From JAMXLO01 sp963799415 (lineage in GTDB: Bacteria > Pseudomonadota > Alphaproteobacteria > Acetobacterales > Acetobacteraceae), in the NCBI GenBank assembly GCA_963799415.1, contig CAWCXI010000034.1, positions 372,001-436,000 of the forward strand: DNA of 64,000 nt. The letters are read 5' to 3'. The translations under genes were made by a program, and so were the position numbers. The notes under the pieces were generated by a model, which was not told where the DNA came from, did no database searches, and saw nothing but the letters and a program-made list of their open reading frames with translations. Shown here piece by piece: positions 33,941 to 42,257 of the stretch (its first letter is position 1; each line of letters begins with the position of its first letter).

Positions 33941-35065
33941 GGGCCGGGCTGTCGCCCTCAGCTCAGGTACAGCCTCCATCTTCCGCTTGATCAGATCGAA
34001 GTCGATCTCGGCCGACAGGCCCGGGCCCGTTGGGGCATGCAGCATCCCCTCGCGATCGATCTCCAGCTCCTTCGCCATGCCGTATTTGTGCGCCCCGTCG
34101 GGCAGCAGCACCTCGAACATCGTGGTGTTGCGGATCGCCATGCACAGATGCAGGTTGGCCAGGTTGTTCAGCGAGTTGCCCGAGTGATGCACCTCGTACT
34201 TGATGTTGAACGCCTCTCCGAGATGCGCGGTCTTCAGCATCGTGGTCAGACCGCCCTTGTTCGGAATATCGCCACGCAGATAGTCGGTGGCGCGCTCGGT
34301 CAGCCAGATCGGATAGGTCTCCAGTCCGCCGGCGGGAAACTCCGTCGCCATGATCGGGATATCCAGCTTCTCGCGCAGCTTGACGTAGTTGTAGATGTCC
34401 TCGTCCGACATCGGATCTTCGTACCAGTAGTAACCCATCTCCTCGATAGCACGACCGACGCGCAGCGCATCGGTGTAGCCGTAGCTCCAGGTGGAATCGA
34501 GCATCAGCCGGAAATCGTCGCCCACCGCCTTGCGAACCGCCGCACACACCTTGATGTCCTGATCCGGATCGCGCGGTGGGTGGATCTTGTAGGCGCGCCA
34601 GCCGTTCGCCTTGAACGTCTGCGCCTGATCGACATAGGCCGCGATGTCGGGCAACACCTGCGAACTCGCATAGCCGAGGATCGAAGTGCGGCACGTGCCC
34701 ATCAGTGCGTGAACCGGCAGCTTGGCGATCTTGCCGCACAGGTCCCACAGCGCGGTGTCCACCGCGCCAATCGTGCGGTAGCTCACAATGCGCGACACCA
34801 GTCGCATGGCGCCGTGGATGCGTTCGCGCTCCAGCGGGTTCTGTCCCATCAGCATCGGCTTCAGCGACCGAATAAGCTGCGGGCCGTCCATCGACGCGGG
34901 ATTGGTTGCCGCACCCAGAAAGGCGTGGCCTTCCAATCCCTCGTCTGTGTGGATGCGCAGCAGACCCAGATTGCTGGTTGACGCGGCCAGCGCGCCAAGA
35001 TGGTAGCGCGTCGCCGGGATGCCGTCCCACGCGAAGATGGTCAGCGATACATCGTCGATCTTCAT
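33920..35065 (-). CDS. Mandelate racemase/enolase superfamily enzyme (probable acid-sugar dehydratase)
   Basis: A 381-residue MR/MLE-type enzyme that abstracts the alpha-proton of a carboxylate with Mg2+. Visible are FLGAATNPASMDGPQLIRSL, TIGAVDTALWDLCGKIAKLP, the base motif AYKIHPPRD (K-x-H), metal ligands in LMLDSTWSYGYTD, YYWYEDPMSDEDIYNY and PIMATEFPAGG, and the C-terminal EVHHSGNSLNNLAN. This K-x-H pattern points to the dehydratase branch and away from racemases. Its C-terminal ten residues (TARPLSLRGA) and stop come from the palindromic repeat. It is 3 bp downstream of the CDGSH gene. Confidence 0.85.
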   Translation of the reverse strand: MKIDDVSLTIFAWDGIPATRYHLGALAASTSNLGLLRIHTDEGLEGHAFLGAATNPASMDGPQLIRSLKPMLMGQNPLERERIHGAMRLVSRIVSYRTIGAVDTALWDLCGKIAKLPVHALMGTCRTSILGYASSQVLPDIAAYVDQAQTFKANGWRAYKIHPPRDPDQDIKVCAAVRKAVGDDFRLMLDSTWSYGYTDALRVGRAIEEMGYYWYEDPMSDEDIYNYVKLREKLDIPIMATEFPAGGLETYPIWLTERATDYLRGDIPNKGGLTTMLKTAHLGEAFNIKYEVHHSGNSLNNLANLHLCMAIRNTTMFEVLLPDGAHKYGMAKELEIDREGMLHAPTGPGLSAEIDFDLIKRKMEAVPELRATARPLSLRGA

Positions 35066-35068
35066 GTG

Positions 35069-35314
35069 CTACAGACTCCGATGCGTCCCGTCGCAACGGG
35101 GCTTGTTGCCGCTGCTCTTGCAGCCGCAGAACGCGACCTGGCCGGTTTCCTCCGCCTTGAACTCGACCGGCGCGAAGCCGCTGCCCTTATGTGACCCATC
35201 GCAGAACGGCTGGTTGCCACTCTTGCCGCAGGCGCACCACCAGTACGACTTGCCGGCCTCCACGTCCATCCGATAGGGGCTCTTCTGCGCGATGACCGGT
35301 TGCGTGCCTGACAT
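35069..35314 (-). CDS. CDGSH-type iron-sulfur protein with two cluster motifs
   Basis: An 81-residue protein with two tandem CDGSH motifs, CACGKSGNQPFCDGSH (about residues 27-42) and CGCKSSGNKPRCDGTH, each ligating one [2Fe-2S] cluster with three Cys and one His. Bacterial two-motif members are soluble and of uncertain role, perhaps electron or cluster transfer. Close spacing to HyuB upstream (19 bp) and to the enolase-like gene downstream (3 bp) suggests an operon of at least HyuA, HyuB, CDGSH and the enolase-like enzyme. Confidence 0.93.
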   Translation of the reverse strand: MSGTQPVIAQKSPYRMDVEAGKSYWWCACGKSGNQPFCDGSHKGSGFAPVEFKAEETGQVAFCGCKSSGNKPRCDGTHRSL

Positions 35315-35333
35315 TTTCGATCTCCTTGTTCAC

Positions 35334-37028
35334 TCACATTGAGTTGGCGCCGTAGTCGCGTCGCGCCGCCATCAGGGTAACGTATCCGTCCAGCAGGTCT
35401 TCGGAAAGATGCGCGCGGTCGCGGCCGGAAGGCGGGCCGAAGCCGCCTGAACCGGGCGCCTCGATCACCACCAGAGAACCGGCGGGCGCGATGAAGCCAC
35501 CCTTGCTGGTAAGCCTGCGCGCGTTGCCATTCGGCGGTATCAGCTCCAGCTTCGCAGGCGCTCCCGGCTTGCCGCCGGCGAGACCGAACGGCGGCGTAAC
35601 GGTGCGTTCGCAGCAGACCGCCGCATGAGCCTGCCGCTCCAGTACGCGCCACACACGACGCACGCCGAGGCCGCCACGCCACGTGCCGGCACCGCCGCTG
35701 TCAGGCACCAGCGCGTATTCCTCCACGCGCAGCGGAAAGCTCATCTCGATGATCTCGATCGGTGTGTTCATCATGTTGGAGACGGTTGATGCGACGGCGT
35801 TGATGCCATCCTTCACCGGCCGCGCGCCGAAGCCACCCTTTACGGACTCGTAGCTGACATAGCGCTCGTCGGTGCGATAGTCCGTGCCGCCGAATGTCAT
35901 GACCGCAGAGGTACCCTGTGATCCCGCCATTACAGTGCGTGGCGTGAAGGCGAACATCGCCGCCATCACCATGTCGGCAACGCGATGCGAAATCTCGTGG
36001 TTGGCGTAGACCACCGGTGCGGGTAGCTGCGCGTTCACCACAGAGCCGGGCGGCGCGGTCACCGTGACTGGACGCCAGCAGCCGGAGTTGGGCGGGATCA
36101 GGCTTTTTGGATCGGCGATCATCTTCAGCGCGCAGAACACGCCGGACGCGGTCACCGTGAGCGGCGCATTCATCGGCCCCGCTACCTGCGGATCGGAACC
36201 GGCGAAGTCGGCGATGATCGTGTCGCCACGTTTGACGATGCGCAGCTTCACGGTGAACGTCTCGTCATCGACCTCGCCCGGCGCGATGACACCGTCACCG
36301 TCGAAGACATCGGAAAACTCCGCATCGCCATCGGGCAACGCGCGCAGCGCTGCGCGCATCATGGTTTCCGAGTAATCTTGCACCTCCTGCATGATGTCGA
36401 GCAGCGTGTCGGTGCCGTATCTGGCCGCAAGTGCCTGCAATCGACCAGCGGCACGCCTGTTCGCCGCCACCTGGGCGCGCAGATCACCGAGACGCTCGGT
36501 GGGGGTGCGAACATTGGCGAAGATGATCGCCTCGACGGCGGGATCCGGCTTGCCGTCACGATACAAACGTATCGGCGGCAGGCGCAGGCCTTCGCCGTAG
36601 ATCTCCGTCACCGCGCCGTAGCTGCCGGGGGTGGCACTGCCGATATCGGGCCAGTGCGCGCGAACGCAGCCGAAGCCGAGCAGACGGCCCTCGTGGAAAG
36701 CAGGCGCAACGACGTTCACGTCGGGCAGATGCGAGCCACCCTGATACGGATCGTTATGGATGAACACGTCGCCGGTCGCGACATCAGGGAACGCCTGCAC
36801 GACCGCGCGCACCGCATCGGGCATGGACCCGAGGTGGATCGGGAGATCGGGACCTTGCGCAACCATGTTGCCCTGAACATCAAAGATGCCGCAGGAGTAG
36901 TCGCCGGCCACCTTCAGCAGCGGCGAATATGCTGTCTTCGCCAGGACAATTTTCATCTCCTCGGCCGCGCACGTGAGCGCGTTCTTCACCACCTCGAAGC
37001 GGGCTGGGTCGGTCTTCAGTCGATGCAT
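35334..37028 (-). CDS. Hydantoinase B / 5-oxoprolinase beta-type subunit
   Basis: A 564-residue HyuB-family subunit of an ATP-dependent hydantoinase or oxoprolinase, partner of the upstream HyuA. Features: AYSPLLKVAGDYSCGIFDVQ, NDPYQGGSHLPDVNVVAPAF, ADFAGSDPQVAGPMNAPLTV, VVNAQLPAPVVYANHEISHR and GGAGTWRGGLGVRRVWRVLE. ATG 37028 (MHRLKTDPARF) is chosen because the longer frame upstream is translation of the palindromic repeat at 37038-37120. Substrate of the pair is unknown: N-methylhydantoin, 5-oxoproline and acetophenone carboxylases share this fold. Confidence 0.9.
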   Translation of the reverse strand: MHRLKTDPARFEVVKNALTCAAEEMKIVLAKTAYSPLLKVAGDYSCGIFDVQGNMVAQGPDLPIHLGSMPDAVRAVVQAFPDVATGDVFIHNDPYQGGSHLPDVNVVAPAFHEGRLLGFGCVRAHWPDIGSATPGSYGAVTEIYGEGLRLPPIRLYRDGKPDPAVEAIIFANVRTPTERLGDLRAQVAANRRAAGRLQALAARYGTDTLLDIMQEVQDYSETMMRAALRALPDGDAEFSDVFDGDGVIAPGEVDDETFTVKLRIVKRGDTIIADFAGSDPQVAGPMNAPLTVTASGVFCALKMIADPKSLIPPNSGCWRPVTVTAPPGSVVNAQLPAPVVYANHEISHRVADMVMAAMFAFTPRTVMAGSQGTSAVMTFGGTDYRTDERYVSYESVKGGFGARPVKDGINAVASTVSNMMNTPIEIIEMSFPLRVEEYALVPDSGGAGTWRGGLGVRRVWRVLERQAHAAVCCERTVTPPFGLAGGKPGAPAKLELIPPNGNARRLTSKGGFIAPAGSLVVIEAPGSGGFGPPSGRDRAHLSEDLLDGYVTLMAARRDYGANSM

Positions 37029-37037
37029 CTGGTCACC

Positions 37038-37120
37038 TGTCATTGCGAGGAGCGAAGCGACGCGGCAATCCCCATCATGAGGGTGGAGATTGCTTCGTCG
37101 CAGCGCTTCTCGCAATGACA
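37038..37120. repeat. GTCATTGCGAGG palindromic repeat, uninterrupted copy
   Basis: CTGTCATTGCGAGGAGCGAA on the left is complementary to the right end CGCTTCTCGCAATGACA, with inner arms GCGACGCGGCAATC / GATTGCTTCGTCGC. It is the intact form of the site into which both IS elements went. It occupies the HyuA/HyuB gap, and the HyuA stop (37075-37077) lies inside. Confidence 0.85.
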
Positions 37121-39175
37121 ATGTATCCAAGCTCGTCGATCTGTGCCTGCCATCCCGGCGGCACGACCGCTGTGGAGTCCACCGCCTCGATTATCGCCGG
37201 CCCGACGATCTGCATGCCAGCGGTCAGCCCATCGCGCCAGTGCACAGGCGTCGATGTGAAGCCGCTTTCGGCAAACCATACGTCCCTACCTCGCAGGCGT
37301 GCCGCTGCCGGATCGGCGCGCTGGGTCAACGCGATATCGGGCAACCTGCCGATTGCGATCAACCGCAAATTGACCAGCTGCACATGCTCGGAGTGGTTCG
37401 CGTGGCCATAGGTCTGCTCGTGCCGGGCATGAAACGCCGACACCAAATCGTCCAGCGCGGTACGCGTGATCGCACCCTCGGCAATCGGCACCGTCAGCTC
37501 GTACGCCTGCCGTCGATAGCGCACATCCGCCTGGCGCAGCAGCACTTGCCGCTCCAACGGAACACGAGCCGCACGCAGCATCTCGCATCCCGCCTGTTCC
37601 ATGCCGCTAAACACCTCTGCAACGCGCACCGCATCGATGCTGCCCAGATCGGCGTACAACGTGCGCGAATAATCGCGCTTGAGATCGCTCGCCACCAATC
37701 CGAGCGCGGAGAATGCGCCAGGCGCCGGCGGCACGATCACTTCGGGTATCTGCAATTCCTCAGCCAACGACACCGCATGCACCGGGCCTGCCCCGCCAAA
37801 CGCGATCAGGCTGAACTCCTGCGGATCGTGACCGCGTTCGATCGACACGATGCGCAACGCCTGCGCCATGTTGCTGTTGACGACTTCGACGATGCGCGCC
37901 GCGGCTGCCGATACCGTCATGCCGAGTGGCCGCGCGATAGCGGTGTCGATCGCTCGTTCCGCCGCCGCGAGATTAATCCGCAACGCGCCGCCGAGTAGCG
38001 CTTCGCGGTCAAGATAACCGAGTACCACATCGGCGTCGGTCACCGTTGGCGCGGTACCGCCGATGCCATAGCACGCAGGACCAGGGGCCGCGCCTGCACT
38101 GTGCGGTCCTACCTTCAGCGCTCCGCCCGGATCGACCCACGCGATTGAGCCGCCCCCGGCACTGACTTCCGCGAGATCAATCACCGGCACGCGGATCGGG
38201 TGACCGGTGCCGTGCATCCAGCGATTGGCATGACCGGAACCGCCGACCTCGTACTCCGCGGTGACCGACACCTCGCCATCGACGATCACGCTGGCCTTCG
38301 CCGTGGTGCCGCCCATGTCGAACGAGATCAGATTGGGCCGAACTCAACTGCCGACCTGCCAGCGAGGCGGCAATCACGCCGGCGGCGGGACCGGATTCGA
38401 CAGCCATCGCCGGCATGCGCAGCCCCTCCGCGATGTCGAACACACCGCCAGACGAGCCCATCACATGCAGTTGCGGCAGGCCAAGGCGCGATATCGCGCT
38501 CTGCAGCCGGTCGAGATACGAAGCCAGCACCGGTCCCACCACCGCACAGACAGCTGTTGTGCTGGCGCGTTCGAATTCGCGGATCTCGGGCAGCACCTCT
38601 GATGACAGATATACCGCGACGCCAGGCAGCGCGGCGCGCAACACTTTGCCCACCCGTCGCTCGTGCGCGTCGTTCAGGAACGAAAAGAGCAACGACACCG
38701 CGACCGTCTGCAACTCCGCGTCGCGGATCGCCTCGATCAGCGCTGGCAGCTCGTCCTCTGCCAAAGGCGTTACCACCTCGCCCTGCGCATCGATCCGCTC
38801 GGTGATCTCGAACCGCCAGCGCCGCGGCACCAACACCGCGGGCGGATCCTGCAGCAGATCATAGAGATCGGCACGCGATGAACGCCGCAACTCCAGGATG
38901 TCGCGCATGCCACGCGTCGTGACGAACCCGGCACGCGCGCCCTTGTTCTCCAGCAGCGCGTTGGTCACCACCGTGGTGGCATGTGACAGCAGCGAAACAT
39001 CGCGAGGATCGATGCGGTTCGTGTCCAGACCCTGCCGGATGCCGTCGATCACCGCCTGGCCGAAATCCTGCGGCGTGGTCAGCAGCTTGACGATGGCTAT
39101 GCGGCCGGTGTCCTCCTCCACCAGAGCGACGTCGGTGAAGGTGCCGCCTATATCGATGCCGATCCGCCACGCCAT
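37075..39175 (-). pseudogene. Hydantoinase A / oxoprolinase alpha-type subunit, +1 frameshift
   Basis: Two frames of one HyuA protein. From ATG 39175: IGIDIGGTFTDVALVEEDTG (ATP-binding, actin-like fold), LSHATTVVTNALLENKGARA, ASTTAVCAVVGPVLASYLDR and MGSSGGVFDIAEG. The second frame continues LISFDMGGTTAKASVIVDGE, DLAEVSAGGGSIAWVDPGGA and LIAFGGAGPVHAVSLAEELQ. The change is near 38340-38355; total length 3n+1 suggests one inserted base. The last codons (RSAATKQSPPS) and stop derive from the palindromic repeat. HyuB downstream is intact. Confidence 0.85.
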
Positions 39176-39258
39176 GCCGTCAGTTCCCGCACTGCATCGG
39201 CCAGCATAGGTGGCACAGGGATTGAGGCAAGCACCGCCACCGCGCACACTGCACAGTC

Positions 39259-40512
39259 ATGCGCATATCCCGCGACAGCGATTCGACCGCCGACGGGATC
39301 TCCCGCCTGATGCTGTTCTTCGCCATCGTCTACACGGTGGAGGGAATCGGTCAGGCCAAGGCCGGTGTGATCTGGCAGCCTCTCACACACTATCTGAAGG
39401 AGACCCAGAACTGGGATCCGGTGCAGATTGCCGCGTCGCTGGCTGTGCTGGACGTGCCGTGGGTGATCAAGCCGCTCTATGGCGTCATTTCGGATTTCCT
39501 GCCGTTGTTCGGCTACCGACGGCGCAGCTATCTGCTGCTCGCCAATGTCGGCGCCGTTGCCGCCTTCCTGTGGACCACCCAGGCGCTGACGCCGGCAGCG
39601 ATTGTGTTCGCACTGCTGCTGACGGCGATCGCAATGGCCGTGTCCAGCACGGTGTGTGGCGCACTCCTGGTGGAGAACGGTCAGAAGCATCAGGCGAGTG
39701 CGGCCTTCATCAACCAGCAGTGGCTGTGGTTCAACATCGCGGTCATGGTGGGGTCGTTGGCCGGCGGCGGGCTGATCGAAGTCCTGTCAGCTCCCGGCGC
39801 ATTGCACGCCGCCGCCGCGATTGCAGCGGTAGCACCCATCGCAGTCATCGTCAGCAGCATTGCACTGGTCGACGAACGGCGCGCCGGCATCAATCTCGCC
39901 GAACTGCGACGCGCGCTGCGTGGCTTCATCGATACCTTCCGCTCGCGCACGCTGTGGCTAATTGCAGCCTTCCTGTTCTGTTACTATTTCAGCCCCGGCT
40001 TTGGCACGCCGCTCTATTTCCACATGAGTGACAACCTGCACTTTTCGCAGGGCACAATCGGCATGCTGTCATCGGTGAGCGCCGGCGGGTGGATTGTGGG
40101 AGGACTGCTCTACCGCTGGCTGCTGACCGGCATGACGACGCGCGCTCTGCTCAACCTCAGCATATTGGCAGGCACACTCGTGACGCTGGCGTTCCTCGGC
40201 ATGGTCGGTGAAACGAGCGCGATCGCGATATACTTCGTCAACGGCATTGCCGGCATGATCGCCAACATCGCGACACTGACGCTTGCAGCCGAGCACTGTC
40301 CCGAGCGGTCCGAGGGCTTCGCTTTCGCAGCGCTGATGTCGGTGATCAATCTGGCCAACCCGCTCGCCGACACAATCGGCGCGTTCCTCTACCAGCATCT
40401 GTTCCACCAGATGCTGGCACCGCTGATCGTCGTATCGGCGGTGTTCACGGCGTTCATATTCGTGCTTGTGCCACTGCTCGACAGGTTCGCGACAGCGCCA
40501 CGGAATACCTGA
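39259..40512 (+). CDS. MFS transporter, BT1 (folate-biopterin transporter-like) family
   Basis: A 417-residue inner-membrane protein with about twelve helices. It matches the BT1/FBT subfamily pattern: YTVEGIGQAKAGVIWQPLTH, LAVLDVPWVIKPLYGVISDF, LFGYRRRSYLLLANVGAVAA, FCYYFSPGFGTPLYFHMSDN and NGIAGMIANIATLTLAAEHC. Known members move folates or biopterin in protists, plants and cyanobacteria; the proteobacterial substrate is unknown. The start is 83 bp from the divergent HyuA start, so it could be co-regulated with the hydantoinase-type genes and take up their substrate. Confidence 0.85.
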   Translation: MRISRDSDSTADGISRLMLFFAIVYTVEGIGQAKAGVIWQPLTHYLKETQNWDPVQIAASLAVLDVPWVIKPLYGVISDFLPLFGYRRRSYLLLANVGAVAAFLWTTQALTPAAIVFALLLTAIAMAVSSTVCGALLVENGQKHQASAAFINQQWLWFNIAVMVGSLAGGGLIEVLSAPGALHAAAAIAAVAPIAVIVSSIALVDERRAGINLAELRRALRGFIDTFRSRTLWLIAAFLFCYYFSPGFGTPLYFHMSDNLHFSQGTIGMLSSVSAGGWIVGGLLYRWLLTGMTTRALLNLSILAGTLVTLAFLGMVGETSAIAIYFVNGIAGMIANIATLTLAAEHCPERSEGFAFAALMSVINLANPLADTIGAFLYQHLFHQMLAPLIVVSAVFTAFIFVLVPLLDRFATAPRNT

Positions 40513-40528
40513 CAGCGGGCGAAAAGGT

Positions 40529-40569
40529 GAGCAGGCATGCGCTGGTCGGGGTACCCCGCATGCCTGCTC
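40529..40569. terminator. Perfect 13-bp hairpin after the BT1-type transporter
   Basis: GAGCAGGCATGCG (40529-40541) and CGCATGCCTGCTC (40557-40569) are exact complements around a 15-nt loop. There is no T-run on either side, so it may act with Rho or as an mRNA 3' stabiliser. It lies between convergent genes. The rest of the 346-bp gap 40513-40858 shows nothing else. Confidence 0.5.
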
Positions 40570-40858
40570 CTCCGGATGCCGTGCCGACCAATGGGAACCG
40601 CTGATACGTGTTCGGGGAGGACGTACCGCGGATCTGATCGGCATGAGCGACGCCGGCAGTATGCCACCAGCCGTAGTGGCGATTGCGGCCGGAACTTTCT
40701 CGGGCCGCACTGCGCGATCTATGCCGACGGGTCCTCTCGTTCAACAGCCAGGATGCCCCGACAGTTGTCGCGGAAAATGCCCGCAAATCCCGCCCGAATG
40801 TGTTCGGGATTCCTCCGAGATTTTGTCGGGTGATATGCCTGTAGTTTTCGGTTTTGTT

Positions 40859-42170
40859 CTACGACGACCGGGTACGGCGCGGTCGCAGTACCGTCACTTC
40901 GGCGAACGATGCCCGCCGCGTGCTGTCTGCCTCCTGTGCCTGCAGTACGCTTTCATATTCGCAGGTCACCACATAGTTCCCTATACGCAACAGCGCGCCG
41001 TGAGGCAGCGGCGCCGTGCCAGCGAGCCGCTTGTTGTTCACGAGCGTGCCGTTGGTGGAATTGAGGTCGGTGACGGTGACATCGTCGCCGGCAACATCGA
41101 TACGACAATGCGCGCGTGACACTTCCGCGGCGTCCAGGAGCAACGTGCTGGGCAACGCTCGGCCGATGGTGAGCGAACCTTGTGGCAACGCCACGCGACG
41201 CACTGCTGATTCCGGTTGCAGGATCACCAGGTGATGCCGCGGCTCCGCACCTGCCAGCAATTGCATCGCCTCAGCCGAGCGCAGGTTCAGCGTCGCTTCG
41301 ACCGCGGGATCCTCGGCTTGCACCGGCGAAGCCGCCGCGAGGCTGCGAGCGACCTCCGGCAAGGCAGCCGCCGCAGTCCCCAATGCCCGGTGAAACTCCG
41401 TGGCTGCGGATCCCGATAGCGCCACGCGCAGTGACTTGCCGGGCTGACGCTCAAGCAGTCCGAGACCCGTCAGGTACGCGATGTGATCGCGCGTCGTCTG
41501 GAAATTCTGCCCCGTCAGATTGAGCAGGCTCGCCGCCATCTGGTCGGCCAGGATACCCGGCTCGCTGCCGGCAAACCTGGAAGTGCCATAGTGAAGCTCG
41601 ACCGCCATGTGCAGCAGCGTCCAGTGCGACAGCGAGTTGAGATGCCGGATCGCCTCGACACGACGCGCACGCGACAGATTGGTTGCGTCGAAGATGCGAT
41701 CCAGCGCCTGCCGCCACGGCTCGCGACACCGCGTGAGTGATTGCAGAATGATCCCCCGCTGCTCGGGATCGAGCCGGCGTGGTGGCACGGTGCGCGTCGC
41801 GGCATCAAGCGTGGCGGCCGTGGCGCACAGCTCCTTCGCCAGCGCCAGCAGATGGCGATCGAACAGATCGACCAGCGCCGTCGTCGGCGCGATGACCGAA
41901 CGCGCCGACAGCGCAGCATTCGGCGGATCCACCACGCAGAGCTGCTGCTCCTTGATCTCAAGGATGCGCTCCTTGACGGTCGAAATCGTCGAGCAGGAAC
42001 ACCTGCTTGACCAGGCCGTAGAGCTCGCCGACAGCCGCTCCCTCGCGCCCATTGGTGCAGAGATGGGTGACGATATGCCACTGCGCCCGCCGGAACAGGC
42101 TGGGGAAGTGCGCGTGCCAGATCGTCTGATAGGCGGACAGGAAACGAACGACTTCGCGCTCTGCCTGCAT
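40859..42170 (-). pseudogene. FHA-domain protein with winged-helix-like N-terminal region, +1 frameshift
   Basis: Two frames of one protein of about 436 residues. The first part from ATG 42170 reads MQAEREVVRFLSAYQTIWHA and THLCTNGREGAAVGELYGLV, like a MarR-type winged helix. The second part has another helix-turn-helix-like stretch (QTTRDHIAYLTGLGLLERQP) and a C-terminal FHA domain: GSLTIGRALPSTLLLDAAEV, SRAHCRIDVAGDDVTVTDLN, STNGTLVNNKRLAG. One extra T in a TTT at 41983-41985 separates FLLDD from STVKERILEIKEQ; length 3n+1. FHA domains bind phosphothreonine; no kinase gene is adjacent. Confidence 0.75.
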
Positions 42171-42257
42171 CGGGCCTCTCCGCGGAACTCCTATGGTTCT
42201 TCGGCAGGCTAGACTACCAGGTTGGCGAAGGCAAAATCTGTGAAGTGCGTCAACGAT

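Noticed and set aside
30693..37120. Spaced GTCATTGCGAGG repeats considered as a CRISPR array
   Set aside because: Copies are kilobases apart, palindromic over 80-100 bp and without regular spacers or cas genes.
40301..40320. GTCCCGAGCGGTCCGAGG inside the BT1 gene as a repeat insertion
   Set aside because: It encodes CPERSEGFAF within a helix connection and fits the family alignment by eye; no palindrome or second copy seen.
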